Positions 34,357 to 44,079 are shown, counted from the first letter of the stretch. The stretch is 64,000 nt of DNA from Kineothrix sp. IPX-CK (GCF_039134705.1 NZ_CP146256.1:2914001-2978000), one strand, 5' to 3'. Numbers and translations: made by a program. Notes: generated by a model from the letters alone, not told the origin.

Positions 34357-35268
34357 CTACCAAAGCCCTTCTCCGTTGACCGCATTAGCAATCTTATTTG
34401 CTGTAACAATAAGCAGAAAACTGATTACCGAAGATACCATGCCCACTGCGGTAGCAAAGCTGTATCTTCCTTGCTGCAGACCGTTCATCAATACATAAGT
34501 ATCCAACACGGTGGACACCTCCAGATTGGCATTATTCATCAGCGGATATACCGCATCCACACCTGCATTGATAATACCCGGAATTCCAAGTATCAATAAA
34601 AGCACAATGGTCGGACGAATGGAAGGCAGGGTAATATACCTCATCTGATTCCATCTTCCCGCTCCATCCAGTTTGGCTGCTTCGTACATTTCCTGACTAA
34701 TCCCGGTTATTGCTGCCAGATAGATGATAGTCCCCCAGCCAACTTCTTTCCATACACTGGCAATTACGACCATAGGGACAAACCATTTGTTCTCTCCCAT
34801 AAAATAAATCGGCGAGCCGCCCAGTTTCACTATAAGCTCATTAATCAGTCCATCGTAGGGGGACAAAAAGGAATTTAGCATATATACTACCACCACCCAA
34901 GAAATAAAATGAGGAATATAAGTTATTGACTGTACAATCCGTTTGAACCAGACGCTTCGTACCTCGTTAATAAGCAGTGCCAGAATAATAGGGGCAGGAA
35001 ATGTAACTGCAAATCTGGAAACGGTCAGCAACATAGTATTTTTTACCACTCTCCAGAATTCATTGTCCCTTAAAAACCAAAAATTATCTAACCCCACCCA
35101 GGCAGCATTCCAGATAGTATTTCCCGGTCTAAAATCTCTAAAGGCAATCTGGAGGCCAATCATCGGAATATAATTAAATAATATCAGACACACTAGTCCA
35201 AACATTATCATAATATACTGGCATTTATACTTTTTCAGATTATAAAAAAATCCGCTCTTTCTTACCAT
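34357..35268 (-). CDS. carbohydrate ABC transporter permease (LplB/YteP-like)
   Basis: A permease of about 303 residues of the MalF class with a basic N-terminus (MVRKSGFFYNLKKYKCQYI), six helices and the EAA loop EMYEAAKLDGAGRWNQMRYITLP. NAVNGEGLW at the C-terminus is typical of LplB-like proteins. The start at 35268 has only a weak site (AAGGGA at 12 nt), and the frame stays open to 35343, so the start is not certain. It is the first gene of the sugar-uptake operon. Confidence 0.9.
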   Translation of the reverse strand: MVRKSGFFYNLKKYKCQYIMIMFGLVCLILFNYIPMIGLQIAFRDFRPGNTIWNAAWVGLDNFWFLRDNEFWRVVKNTMLLTVSRFAVTFPAPIILALLINEVRSVWFKRIVQSITYIPHFISWVVVVYMLNSFLSPYDGLINELIVKLGGSPIYFMGENKWFVPMVVIASVWKEVGWGTIIYLAAITGISQEMYEAAKLDGAGRWNQMRYITLPSIRPTIVLLLILGIPGIINAGVDAVYPLMNNANLEVSTVLDTYVLMNGLQQGRYSFATAVGMVSSVISFLLIVTANKIANAVNGEGLW

Positions 35269-35423
35269 GCTTTGTTTGTTCCCTTCTTGTTTCTTATCCT
35301 TAAAATAATGTAACACAGTCCTTTTGGGCAAACAACCTAACATTATTTGGATTTATATAACACTCTTTGTTCACTATGTGAGAATCATCCCGATTCGATT
35401 TTTATTTTTCATGTTTTTTGCAT

Positions 35424-35467
35424 AAAAAAAATCAGGTATTCTTCCATATTATTATGGCAAAATACCC
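35424..35467 (-). terminator. terminator-like hairpin in the sugar operon leader
   Basis: On the minus strand GGGTATT pairs with AATACC (35435-35440 and 35461-35467) and is followed by eight T, about 155 nt before the first permease start. No minus-strand gene lies immediately upstream, so it may attenuate the sugar operon. Confidence 0.45.
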
Positions 35468-35951
35468 GTTGAATTCTTTCTTTATATTTAATAGATGCCA
35501 AGTACAGACAGTAGCCACTCTAATTGGAAACTGCTAACACTAAAAATCGTAAAATGTTGGTTTTCCGTAAACGTCGTTCCCCTACATGTGTTAACAATAA
35601 TTCCAATATGCGTTCATTTTTATCAATAGTAAATATAATATAACGAAATTTATATAAAAAGATTAATTGACTGCAGAATAATATCTATAACAGCACAAAA
35701 AGGCAGCGCAATAAAGGAACGTTACGCCGCCTTTCTCCATAGTATGAGGGGTTTATGATGAAACAATAATTATTGTATTAAGCATAATCATTAGCCCAAT
35801 ACTATATTATTCAATTCGACAGATTTTGCAACTTGGTCATGTGTGGTATATACATATCTAAATAATGCCTGTCATAGTTATCAATAACCTACATAACTTA
35901 GTGCAACCGACTCATATAATACTATTATCAAATCTATCAAGGAGTAACTAC
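35468..35951. other. AT-rich intergenic region before the cupin gene
   Basis: About 480 bases without a supported gene. It contains the hairpin at 35697-35734 and presumed promoter sequence for the cupin gene; an upstream in-frame extension of the cupin frame (from 35865) has no ribosome site. Confidence 0.5.
35697..35734. terminator. hairpin upstream of the cupin gene
   Basis: AAAGGC-A-GCG pairs with CGC-C-GCCTTT, with five A on its left side (T-run on the minus strand). It shares the 13-bp arm AAAAAGGCAGCGC with the hairpin after the cupin gene, so twin hairpins bracket that gene. Confidence 0.5.
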
Positions 35952-36398
35952 ATGGACTTTAACACCTGTGAGTCACCCGATAGCCAAAACACTTTTGGTG
36001 AGGGCTCAATTCCCTACATAATTAATTTAAGACAAGAAGTTCTTAATAACACACATTTCTTTGCCACAAGATGGACTACCAGAACTATTCAATTTGCGCA
36101 TATGTCCGTACCAGTCGGCGTAGAAACCGGGTTGGATGTATATTATAATTCAACGTTATTTCTTTACATTGAGCAGGGAGAAGCATTAGTAATCATGGGT
36201 TTCTGCGAAGAATGCCTTGATATTCAAACACATGTGTATGCAGGCCATGCAATAATTATTCCGGCTGGTACCTGGAATAATGTAGTTAACACCGGCAATT
36301 CCGACTTAAAAATGTATGCCATCTATTCTCCGGCTCTTCATTCCTACAATGTTGTTTTCAGGACAAAGGAAGAATGGACCTTCCACAATGGATCTTGA
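35952..36398 (+). CDS. cupin-fold protein with altered metal-site residues
   Basis: A 148-residue cupin; ATG 35952 has AAGGAG at 7 nt. The fold pattern is clear: MSVPVGVETGLDVYYNSTLF for motif 1, IEQGEALVIMG, then HAIIIPAGTWNNVVNTG for motif 2. In the common clostridial homologues motif 1 reads like H-P-x-x-D-Q-F and motif 2 like GTWHNV; here the first His is Tyr and the second His is Asn, so the usual metal site appears lost. The product is likely cytosolic. Function is unknown; related proteins are annotated as mannose-6-phosphate isomerase-like cupins. Confidence 0.75.
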   Translation: MDFNTCESPDSQNTFGEGSIPYIINLRQEVLNNTHFFATRWTTRTIQFAHMSVPVGVETGLDVYYNSTLFLYIEQGEALVIMGFCEECLDIQTHVYAGHAIIIPAGTWNNVVNTGNSDLKMYAIYSPALHSYNVVFRTKEEWTFHNGS

Positions 36399-36415
36399 AA
36401 AGGTCGCGGATACAG

Positions 36416-36457
36416 AAAAAGGCAGCGCCCGGGGTATACCTGCATTGCGTTGCCTTT
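36416..36457. terminator. hairpin after the cupin gene
   Basis: AAAGGCAGCGC (36418-36428) pairs with GCGTTGCCTTT (36447-36457), an 11-bp stem with one G-U pair. A-run on the left and short T-run on the right. Confidence 0.65.
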
Positions 36458-36652
36458 CCTGTGCGGGTAAAAAAAAACCACGATTACCAATTACATCTAA
36501 TGACATAACCTTGAATAGAGGATAGAAAAGAATGCCCGACTTGCCTAAATATTCCGCTGCTCATGTCGGCTTGTCCACAGGTGCGGCGTCCGCTTTTACA
36601 TACATCATCTTATACCGTTTTCGACAATTATCACAGCCTTATATGCTCAATT

Positions 36653-38647
36653 TTAAAGCTTAAACTTTCTTGTTTCTTTTATCATTTCCTCCATGCGATC
36701 ACGTAAATTAGAAGCTGATTCAGCTATTTGCTCAGAGGAACTGAACAACTGTTCCATCGAAGCACTTATCTCTTCCGTTGCCGCAGATGATTCCTCTGAA
36801 ATTGCTGAAATCTGATCCAATTCTCCCATAATGGAATTTGTTTTCTCGTTAATTCTTTCTGCAGAATCATTAACATTTTTAATCTTAGGAAGAATATTCT
36901 GTACAGAAACAACTATTTCATTGAATGATTCAAGTGTAATATCTATTACGTCTGTCTGATCCATAAATTCTTTGTCCAATAATTTAGTAGATTCCTCGAT
37001 TTCAACATTCCCTGCACTGATTTTGCTAATTAAATCGTTAATTCTTTCCGCAGAATTTTTAGACTGTTCCGAAAGCTTTCTGATTTCATCAGCAACCACC
37101 GCAAAGCCCTTTCCCGCATCTCCTGCTCTGGCGGCTTCAATAGTCGCATTAAGTGAAAGGAGATTTGTCTGTTCCGAGATACCATTAATTAATTTAGTAA
37201 TATCATTTATTTGTTCTAAATTCTGACCTAATATAATTATTCTATCACGGAATATACCGAAGGTATTATTCGTATTTTTCACTGACTCAGATAAGCTTTC
37301 CATGTTTTGATTACTATTTTCTGATAAGGTCTTAATTCCGTAAGTACTTGTATTTACATCCTTAATATCTAACACAATTTGTTCCATATTTCCAGAAAAA
37401 GTATTCATATCCCTTGCAATAGATGATATTGACTCCGCTTGTACCGCGCTTCCTTGTGCAACGTCTTGAATAGCATCGTTCACCATGCCCACAGCTTCAT
37501 TCATCTGACCTGAAACCTGAGATAAATTCTCCGCATTTTCATCAACTTTCTCAGAATTATCAACCACCAGCTTAAACATGTCGCTTAACGAATTCTGCAT
37601 AGTGTTAAAGGCACGCATCATTTGTCCAATCTCATCCTTTGTCTTTAGCTTATTTTCTTCAATTACCTGCGTAAAATCGCCCTCAGACATTGGAATCATA
37701 TACTGTGTTACCATACGAAGATTCTTTGCAAATTGATTAGCTATTACATACACTATAATAACAGAAACAATAATTGATACTACTGCCAGAGTAACCAGAA
37801 TATTTACCAATTGATCAACCTGTGATAAGACCTCACTTTTAAGTACACTAACTGCCAAAGACCAGCTTGTCCCGCTCACAGGAGCATATGCCAATTCTTT
37901 ATCCTCTCCGTTATAAGTGTACTCCCCAATTCCCTGCTCTCCCCTTATCATTTTTTCTTCCAGTGTGGCCAGCTCAAGCAATTCACTGTCATTTTTAACG
38001 TTTTCTAAATCATTGTCCATTTTTTCAACTAATTCATTATTATAATGAGCGATTTTTACTCCTTCAGCATTAAGCATAAATGCTTTGCCCGATTGACCAA
38101 CCGTTATCTCATTAATCATATTACTGATTTCATTACTATCTTTGGTCGCGGTAAGTACACCAACTACTTTTCCATCATTTATGATAGGAACAGCATATAC
38201 GACAACGATAATACCTTCTGTTGAACTCATCAAAGGATCTGAAACATTCGCAGTTCCATTAACAGCCAATTTAAAATAATCCCTTTCAGATATGTCTGCA
38301 TTGGTACTATTACTAAATATTATATGTCCATTGATATCTGAAATGCCTATTTTGATATAGTCTCTTTCTTCAATTACATTTGCAAGACTTTTTAGTTTCC
38401 GCTCAATTGTTAAACTATTATTTAATATTTCAGAACGAGACGCAATTGCGCTAACATACTCCAGGTTTGACTCCACCTTGTTGGCTATTAAGTCCGCAGA
38501 CCGATCAGCTAAAGAAACTAACATGGAATTCGTGGTATCATTTAGTGCCTGGGTCGAATAAAATTTCGTTACCAAAGTCATTGCTACAATAATTCCTATT
38601 ACTAAAGCTGTAATTGAAACTATCATTTTTGATTTAATACTTTTCAT
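36653..38647 (-). CDS. methyl-accepting chemotaxis protein with dCache sensor
   Basis: A 664-residue transmembrane chemoreceptor: TM1 about 8-28, a double Cache extracellular sensor (about 35-275, with [18 protein letters not shown] and [11 protein letters not shown]), TM2 about 282-305, HAMP, and a long cytoplasmic coiled-coil with the signalling tip [18 protein letters not shown] and [16 protein letters not shown]. It signals to CheA/CheW. dCache receptors usually bind amino acids or small organic ligands. It is monocistronic and flanked by the cupin gene and a transposon remnant. Confidence 0.93.
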   Translation of the reverse strand: MKSIKSKMIVSITALVIGIIVAMTLVTKFYSTQALNDTTNSMLVSLADRSADLIANKVESNLEYVSAIASRSEILNNSLTIERKLKSLANVIEERDYIKIGISDINGHIIFSNSTNADISERDYFKLAVNGTANVSDPLMSSTEGIIVVVYAVPIINDGKVVGVLTATKDSNEISNMINEITVGQSGKAFMLNAEGVKIAHYNNELVEKMDNDLENVKNDSELLELATLEEKMIRGEQGIGEYTYNGEDKELAYAPVSGTSWSLAVSVLKSEVLSQVDQLVNILVTLAVVSIIVSVIIVYVIANQFAKNLRMVTQYMIPMSEGDFTQVIEENKLKTKDEIGQMMRAFNTMQNSLSDMFKLVVDNSEKVDENAENLSQVSGQMNEAVGMVNDAIQDVAQGSAVQAESISSIARDMNTFSGNMEQIVLDIKDVNTSTYGIKTLSENSNQNMESLSESVKNTNNTFGIFRDRIIILGQNLEQINDITKLINGISEQTNLLSLNATIEAARAGDAGKGFAVVADEIRKLSEQSKNSAERINDLISKISAGNVEIEESTKLLDKEFMDQTDVIDITLESFNEIVVSVQNILPKIKNVNDSAERINEKTNSIMGELDQISAISEESSAATEEISASMEQLFSSSEQIAESASNLRDRMEEMIKETRKFKL

Positions 38648-39303
38648 AATAATCCTCTCTTGTATAATATTTGTTCGTTAAAATATTATCATAGCGGCTT
38701 TCAAATTACAATGTTTATGAAATTATTTGGCATTTTTTGTAAAAAAACAAAAAAATTTGATATTTATTTGTTTATATAATCCCCTTTCGATGATTTATCA
38801 TATAACAGACACATGTTTTTGATAGGATATCTCAAAATATTGATAAACTTACAGCAACTTGCTACTTGCCAAAGTATAATTAAGCAAAATACTTATGGAG
38901 AAAACCTAATTGAAAATCATTCGAAAGCAGTTAGCCTTCTTTTTCTACATGTTTTTTCTGTTGTAATCTTGTTCAATATATATCCGTCTCCCAACCCATC
39001 AGTGACTAAACCAAACAAATTATGCATTTCTTTACTTATCCTATACAACCCAAAGTGAAGGGAATATTACGATTTCAATCATAAACGAGTGTTATAATAA
39101 GCCACAGCGTGATAGGAAAGCTGAAAAGGTGTTAAACACACAATCCAAACAGGAAGAACCCGCAATGGTCGGAAAGGAAACTTCACTCCATTGTAATTAA
39201 TGAAATTGGAAAAAGCGCCGCCAGTACATTACTCAACTAATACAATTCTAATAAAAATTGTTTTTACTATATGAAAGGATCGCGGCGTGCAAAAAATATA
39301 AAA
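38648..39303. other. gene-poor AT-rich region
   Basis: About 650 bases between the chemoreceptor start and an IS remnant. An 81-codon plus-strand frame (38813-39058) has no ribosome site and no recognisable domain. The stretch near 39180-39230 could be a degraded gene end. Nothing here is supported as functional apart from presumed promoter sequence. Confidence 0.5.
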
Positions 39304-39323
39304 GGGAGTATCCCAAAGTTTGT

Positions 39324-39373
39324 ATAAACCTCCAAACTGATGTAAGATAAAAATACTCAGTTTGGAGGTTTAT
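39324..39373. repeat. 17-bp perfect inverted repeat over the transposase ribosome site
   Basis: 39324-39340 and 39357-39373 are exact reverse complements with a 16-nt loop (core CCTCCAAACTGA / TCAGTTTGGAGG). The GGAGG ribosome site of the following frame lies in the right arm, so the hairpin would hide it in RNA, a known way to limit transposase translation from read-through transcripts. Confidence 0.7.
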
Positions 39374-39374
39374 T

Positions 39375-39632
39375 ATGGCAAGGAAAATGGAAGAAAAAAT
39401 CATCTCTATGTACGCAAAGGGCATGATTACCAATGACATTGAAAGTCATATGCGAGAACTGTACAATATGGATATATCCGACAGTACCATCGGGATTGAT
39501 CTGAATGGAATAAAGGATGTCCTGATCGCTTGTGTAGACGTTTCCTTTGATGGAAAATGGAGCGGGAAATACCCCAAAATAGCAAAATCATGGAGTGACA
39601 ACTGGGTAAATCTGACCACCTATTTCAAGTAA
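39375..39632 (+). pseudogene. IS256-type transposase fragment with internal deletions
   Basis: The 85-codon frame reads KMEEKIISMYAKGMITNDIE, the N-terminal part of IS256-family transposases, then jumps to GIDLNGIKDVL, IACVD and KYPKIAKSWSDNWVNLTTYF, blocks that are normally hundreds of residues apart. The DDE catalytic core is missing. It is a relic fused in frame, not an active enzyme. Confidence 0.75.
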
Positions 39633-39677
39633 CCGGAAGTCGTATGCTCTCCTCGCTCTCATCACTGTATCAAGACT

Positions 39678-39731
39678 ACTACACCATTTGAATTTTTACT
39701 ACACCATTTACTACACCATTACTACACCATT
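39678..39731. repeat. four copies of ACTACACCATT
   Basis: The 11-mer occurs at 39678, 39698, 39710 and 39721. It lies just outside the left attachment site. Its role is unknown; slippage or an older integration scar is possible. Confidence 0.7.
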
Positions 39732-39822
39732 TTCGCATCAAATAACATGGATTTACATAGATTTTTATTTTCCTCTCAAACCCCGCAAACACCTATGAAT
39801 ATGCCATTCTTCCACACTCCCA

Positions 39823-39861
39823 CTACAACTCATAAGGGGTCACCTGATACACATAGTAAGA
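39823..39861 (-). repeat. left attachment site: diverged copy of the metA 3' end
   Basis: Read on the minus strand this segment encodes [11 protein letters not shown] and a TAG stop, exactly the C-terminus of MetA encoded at 52058-52096. The first 12 bases (39823-39834) equal 52058-52069; the remaining coding part differs at about five mostly silent positions. A 12-bp identical core with a diverged element-side arm is what site-specific integration into a gene end should leave. Confidence 0.8.
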
Positions 39862-39921
39862 CGTGCAAACATTTGTTCTTATTAACTCGTGAGGGCTTAT
39901 AGAATCTAGGTTCTTAGACCA

Positions 39922-39962
39922 CCAACACCAATTTCGTTGAATTTGACTCCAATTTTGGCACC
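39922..39962 (+). repeat. subterminal TTGACTCC-type repeats, left end
   Basis: TTGACTCC (39943-39950), TTGGCACC (39955-39962) and CCAACACC (39922-39929). The segment 39942-39963 matches 51945-51966 at 21 of 22 positions in the same orientation. These are candidate integrase arm-binding sites. Confidence 0.6.
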
Positions 39963-40003
39963 TGAAGATTTTTGAGCATTTTCTTAAAGAGCTTTTGGCT
40001 CTC

Positions 40004-41353
40004 TCAGGTACCTACGGAAGCCAGATAGACGATGTTCTTCTTTCTTTTACTTGTATGCTTGGTAGTATCTTCGATTTCGTTTGCATTTACGTCTTTTTCT
40101 ATATCTTTCGCTGACTTTTGAAACGTATGATTAAACTTATCAAATCGTTCCTGAATTGTGGAATCTGAAACATCCAGTGTATTGTCCAGAACCTTTTCTA
40201 ACTTAGTCATCTCTTCCTGCGAATGTTCCTTTAATACATGAGTGTATAAGTCCATGGTCATCTGTAACGTGGCATGCCCCAGATACTGTTGCACTGTTTT
40301 TGACTTGATCCCTGCTTCAAAACATCTGGTCGCAAAAGTATGTCTGAAACAATGGGGACTAAAATATTCAATTTTCTCCAGTTCATCCCTGCATAGGTTC
40401 ACGTTTTCCAAAACTGCCTTAATGGCATCGGAATAGGTCTGTGTATTAATTGGTGTTCCAAATTTGGTGGTGAATAAGAGTTCTTCAAATCCTGCAATTG
40501 GCTTGGCAGTCATTCTTCCCATGACAACGTTTCGTTGCATGAGCTGTTTCTTAAATGCCAATGCACATTGCTGATTCATCGGAATTTCTCTTTTGCTTGA
40601 TTTGGTTTTTGGATCATCAAAATGAAATGTCTTTTTCTCGTCTCCTTCAAAGGTCTGATAAACAAGGGTCTTATTTACGCGGATAAGAGAATCTTTAAAA
40701 TCAATATCCTTCAGGGTTAAGGCACATACCTCGCCAGGTCTTAGACCTGTAGATACGGCAACCACAAAAAGATTGTCATAAAAGGTGCCCTTGGAACATT
40801 CAAAAAAACTTGCCTGTTCTTCTGGTGTAAGTACTCTTGGTTCTTTCTTATCATGAGCGCCTAATTTGATTCCTTTTGCTGGATTCTTGTAAAGCATGTC
40901 ATTAATCATAGCTTTATCAAACATATCCTGAAGCAAAATACGAACCTTATTCCGACTCTCAAACTGTAATCCCTTTGCATCCATCTTTTTTAGGAGCTGC
41001 AAAATCTGTAATTGTGTAATGTCCAGCAGTTTCATTTTTCCAAGAACTGGTGAAATGTGCATCCGATAGATTTCCATATAACGTCGTTTGGTATTGGCAC
41101 AAATGGTATTTTCCTTGTAGTGCTCCATCCATGTTTTGAACCATTTGTCTAAGGTAATTGACGTTTTACACAGATTCATATGATTCGTATCTTCATAAAT
41201 TGCTGTGTTTAATAACGTCTTCAGTTCCTTAAGATCACGGCTCTTTACTTCCTGCCGCTGACCAAAACGATTGGTAAATCGTCCAACATATCTTCCATCT
41301 TTTCTCTGCATAATTCCTGTGCCCAGTTCTTTGCTACTTAAATCTTTTCCCAT
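40004..41353 (-). CDS. int: tyrosine site-specific recombinase (integrase)
   Basis: A 449-residue phage/ICE-type integrase: an N-terminal arm-binding domain (GIMQRKDGRYVGRFTNRFGQ), a core-binding SAM-like domain (about 65-165, SITLDKWFKTWMEHYKE), and a catalytic domain with the first Arg in STGLRPGEVCAL, H-x-x-R in SPHCFRHTFATR and the nucleophile Tyr in QMTMDLYTHV. The layout resembles Tn916-type and related Gram-positive integrases. It lies next to the left attachment site, the usual position, and should catalyse integration and excision at the metA 3' end. A basic extra tail of about 40 residues follows the catalytic domain. Confidence 0.95.
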   Translation of the reverse strand: MGKDLSSKELGTGIMQRKDGRYVGRFTNRFGQRQEVKSRDLKELKTLLNTAIYEDTNHMNLCKTSITLDKWFKTWMEHYKENTICANTKRRYMEIYRMHISPVLGKMKLLDITQLQILQLLKKMDAKGLQFESRNKVRILLQDMFDKAMINDMLYKNPAKGIKLGAHDKKEPRVLTPEEQASFFECSKGTFYDNLFVVAVSTGLRPGEVCALTLKDIDFKDSLIRVNKTLVYQTFEGDEKKTFHFDDPKTKSSKREIPMNQQCALAFKKQLMQRNVVMGRMTAKPIAGFEELLFTTKFGTPINTQTYSDAIKAVLENVNLCRDELEKIEYFSPHCFRHTFATRCFEAGIKSKTVQQYLGHATLQMTMDLYTHVLKEHSQEEMTKLEKVLDNTLDVSDSTIQERFDKFNHTFQKSAKDIEKDVNANEIEDTTKHTSKRKKNIVYLASVGT

Positions 41354-41558
41354 AAACAGGCTCCTTTCGTAAACGAAAACAACCTGCGTTATAGGAATCG
41401 TAAGTACATAGCAATATATGGACTTATTATACTATAAAACAGGCTGGTTGGATTATATTATTTAATTTTTTATCTGTAGTTGCCATAAACTTGCTTAATA
41501 TAACAGACACCGTCTGTTGAATTACCGTTTCAAGGATTATCGCTAAAATCATCATAAG

Positions 41559-41747
41559 CTAATTCCCGCTGTATCGATCAAGCCATTGATCTAATCTCCT
41601 CTTGTTGGCGTAATATCGGTTGCCGATTTTAAAGGTATATGTGCTTGATGGGTCTTTCAATAATTCTCTTGCTTTGGTTTTGCCTATGCCTAGATATGAG
41701 CAGAATTCTTCTAAGTTTAATAGGGCTTTTTCGGGTTGTTTATTCAT
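41559..41747 (-). CDS. xis: excisionase-like small HTH protein
   Basis: A 62-residue protein (ATG 41747, AAAGGAGG at 7 nt) with an excisionase-type winged helix: LNLEEFCSYLGIGKTKAREL, then FKIGNRYYANKRRLDQWLD. It is similar in size and layout to Tn916-type Xis proteins and lies directly upstream of the integrase gene in the same direction. The IS66 insertion begins only about 5 bp upstream of its ribosome site, cutting it off from its original promoter. Confidence 0.85.
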   Translation of the reverse strand: MNKQPEKALLNLEEFCSYLGIGKTKARELLKDPSSTYTFKIGNRYYANKRRLDQWLDRYSGN

Positions 41748-41824
41748 GTGGGACCTCCTTTTGTTAGTATACGGTAAACCATGAGTACCGCCTTGAATTT
41801 TGACCGCCATTTTGGCGGCCTGGA

Positions 41825-43438
41825 TTAATCTTTTGTTTTTATCCGGCAGTTCTCCGGGATTTTATCTGACCAGGGAAGTAGATCTTTCAGGAAATCCTGA
41901 TCGGTATCTTCTTGATGTTCCATCAATTCTGTGAGTAAAAACTCCAGATAGCGGAATGGATTCAGATTGTTTGCCTTGGCTGTTTCAGTAATGCTGTAGG
42001 CTATGGCACTAGCCTTTGCTCCGTCAATCGTATCGATTAAGCGCCAGGTATGTTTATGGACACAGAAGGTGCGAAGTGCTGACTCTGTTGCATTGTTATC
42101 CAGAGGTACATCCCCGTCATCCAGGAACACTTTAAGATTCTTTTCATGATTGATACAGTAGCTGATGCCTTCCAATGTTTTGCCTTTTGATAGGCGGTTA
42201 CTCATTTGAACATCTTTTGCCCATGCGAAGAAGGCCTCTACCAGTGGCTTTACGGTGAGCTGTCTCTCCTGCCTTCTTCGCTCAGGAGATAGCCCGGATA
42301 ATCCATTATCCAGATGATATATGGCTGCGATCTGCTTCAATGCCTGATATGCGACCGTATCCTGTGCGGATTCCCGTCTATTCTTGGGAATCGCTTTGAT
42401 TGCTTCGGCAAATCGCCGCCTGCCGTGAGCCCAGCATCCTGCAAATATGATATCCGGATTCTTTCGATCTAGTGAATCATATACAGCGTATGCATCGGTC
42501 ACTAAGGTTCCATGAAAGTTCTTTAAGAACTCTTGCGGGTGCTCCGTCTTTCGAGTCTTTTGATACTCGTAAAGAATGATAGGAGTATCCTTATAACCCT
42601 TTCCTGTGCGGTATACCCACATGTAACTCTTGCTATTCGCAGGACGTCCATCCTTTGTTACGAATACTGGTGTTTCATCTGCCTGAAGAATGCGGAATGT
42701 AAGCAGCTCCTTCTGCAGATAATCGAACATGATCCCCAGATAACGTTCCGCACATTGGATTACCCAGTTTGCCAGGACCTGCTTGGATATATGGATATCG
42801 TTTCGTAAATACTCTTTATTGATACGTTCCAACGGCATTCCGTTTACGTACTTTGCATTATAGATACTCGCAACAAGTGATGGTGTTGCAATACTGTTTC
42901 GAAGAAGGCTCTTTGGACGGTCTGCTTTTACAATCGTTTGATTGTCCCTGCCTGCATAGACTGCCACGTGATGCTCTTCTACGGTATAGACAGCTGGTTC
43001 CACCTTGACTCTTTTATATACTTCGTCAGGCAATTGTTTCCATCCGTTCACTCCAAAGATTTCTGTCAGTTCTTCCTCGGATAATACATGAGGGATTTCG
43101 ACAACTGGAAGGCCTGCTAAATCCTTATCTCGTTTTCCGACCTGCTTTTTCTTCTTTGCAGGAAGTACATCATCTTCAGCCGGTTCAACCACATAGAGGG
43201 TTTCCGTGAGTGCTTCTGCCTCATTAAATATGAAGTCAAGATTCAGCTGCCCATCCATTACCTCAAGCTTTTCCGAAGAGCGGCCATACCGCTGATTGTT
43301 TGCAACTGCAATCTGCTCGATGAGACGTTCCATGTTCTGGTTCAGCTGCTCTAATTGTTCCTGCATGGACAGGATGACAACCATCATGCTCTCTTTGCTT
43401 AAGCCATTCAGTTCATCAACCGTGTATTTTTTAGCCAT
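41825..43438 (-). CDS. tnpC: IS66 family transposase TnpC
   Basis: A 537-residue DDE transposase: an N-terminal leucine-rich coiled coil (about 20-55, MQEQLEQLNQNMERLIEQ), a linker, the conserved helix region LVASIYNAKYVNGMPLERI, and the catalytic domain with Asp in LQADETPVF, Asp in LVTDAYAVYD and Glu in NNATESALRTF. The canonical IS66 zinc-finger cysteines are not evident; this part reads EEELTEIFGVNGWKQLPDEV. The length is normal for the family. Confidence 0.95.
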   Translation of the reverse strand: MAKKYTVDELNGLSKESMMVVILSMQEQLEQLNQNMERLIEQIAVANNQRYGRSSEKLEVMDGQLNLDFIFNEAEALTETLYVVEPAEDDVLPAKKKKQVGKRDKDLAGLPVVEIPHVLSEEELTEIFGVNGWKQLPDEVYKRVKVEPAVYTVEEHHVAVYAGRDNQTIVKADRPKSLLRNSIATPSLVASIYNAKYVNGMPLERINKEYLRNDIHISKQVLANWVIQCAERYLGIMFDYLQKELLTFRILQADETPVFVTKDGRPANSKSYMWVYRTGKGYKDTPIILYEYQKTRKTEHPQEFLKNFHGTLVTDAYAVYDSLDRKNPDIIFAGCWAHGRRRFAEAIKAIPKNRRESAQDTVAYQALKQIAAIYHLDNGLSGLSPERRRQERQLTVKPLVEAFFAWAKDVQMSNRLSKGKTLEGISYCINHEKNLKVFLDDGDVPLDNNATESALRTFCVHKHTWRLIDTIDGAKASAIAYSITETAKANNLNPFRYLEFLLTELMEHQEDTDQDFLKDLLPWSDKIPENCRIKTKD

Positions 43439-43719
43439 TTCGCCGCTCCTTTAACTGTCATCTATTATACGATAAATGCAGGGAAAAAGCGAATCCGGGT
43501 AATTCGGGTCATCGGCATTTTGACGGTGTATAACTACTCTGAAACCTCTAAGAAATGGCTGGTTTTCTTGGTTTTTCAAAGTTTTATCCACTTGAATTAG
43601 TTTTCCGGGTTTTGCAGGGAGAACTAATTCACTTTACTAGCTTGTTCTGGTGGATAACTATCCGGATGCGGCGAATCCTGTCAGATTTAACATTTTCAAT
43701 TTCTACGAAATGCACAAAA
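43439..43719. other. non-coding spacer inside IS66
   Basis: About 280 bp between tnpB and tnpC on the minus strand. No gene was seen. Such a gap is longer than in many IS66 members and could hold a regulatory signal for tnpC. Confidence 0.5.
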
Positions 43720-44079
43720 TCAGAGTAGATCTGTACGATCAACTTCCTGGATCGGTTTCTTTGCAATGACTTCGATACCTTCCATTAACCGTTGGTACTG
43801 TTCCTGCGTAATCTCCAGTGCTTCTTCGGTAGTACGAGGCCAGTTGAAGCCTCCAATTTCAAGTCGCTTATATAGTAGCAGGAAACCATCACCTTCCCAA
43901 AGAAGTCCTTTCACACGGTCTGTCCGTTTGCCGCAAAAAAGAAACAAAATATTCTTCTGGAACGGATCAAGATTGAAATTATATTTTACAATGGATGCTA
44001 ACCCGTCAATTCCACGTCGTAAGTCCGTGTAGCCGGTGGCAAGATATATCTTCCGAAATCCAGATGAATCATTGAACAT
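43720..44079 (-). CDS. tnpB: IS66 accessory protein TnpB
   Basis: A 119-residue IS66 Orf2-like protein with family signatures RKIYLATGYTDLRRGIDGLA, LFLFCGKRTDRVKGLLWEGD and FLLLYKRLE. It is required with TnpA for IS66 transposition, role not fully resolved. It overlaps tnpA by 11 bp, suggesting coupling. Confidence 0.95.
   Translation of the reverse strand: MFNDSSGFRKIYLATGYTDLRRGIDGLASIVKYNFNLDPFQKNILFLFCGKRTDRVKGLLWEGDGFLLLYKRLEIGGFNWPRTTEEALEITQEQYQRLMEGIEVIAKKPIQEVDRTDLL

Larger units (their letters stand above)
39304..39650 (+). mobile_element. IS256-family remnant
   Basis: A left-end-like sequence (GGGAGTATCCCAAAG at 39304) precedes a short transposase frame containing separated pieces of an IS256/mutator-type transposase. 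No matching right end was found before 39823, so it is a deleted, immobile copy. Confidence 0.65.

Noticed and set aside
38813..39058. 81-codon plus-strand frame in the gap after the chemoreceptor
   Set aside because: No ribosome binding site, no domain, composition like random AT-rich DNA.
39823..39861. Second metA gene or metA pseudogene
   Set aside because: Only the last 11 codons and stop are present, at the edge of an integrase-bearing segment, so an attachment site explains it better.
41559..41747. Start of xis at the upstream in-frame Met (41810)
   Set aside because: That extension lies inside the IS66 end sequence; the ATG at 41747 has AAAGGAGG at the right spacing.
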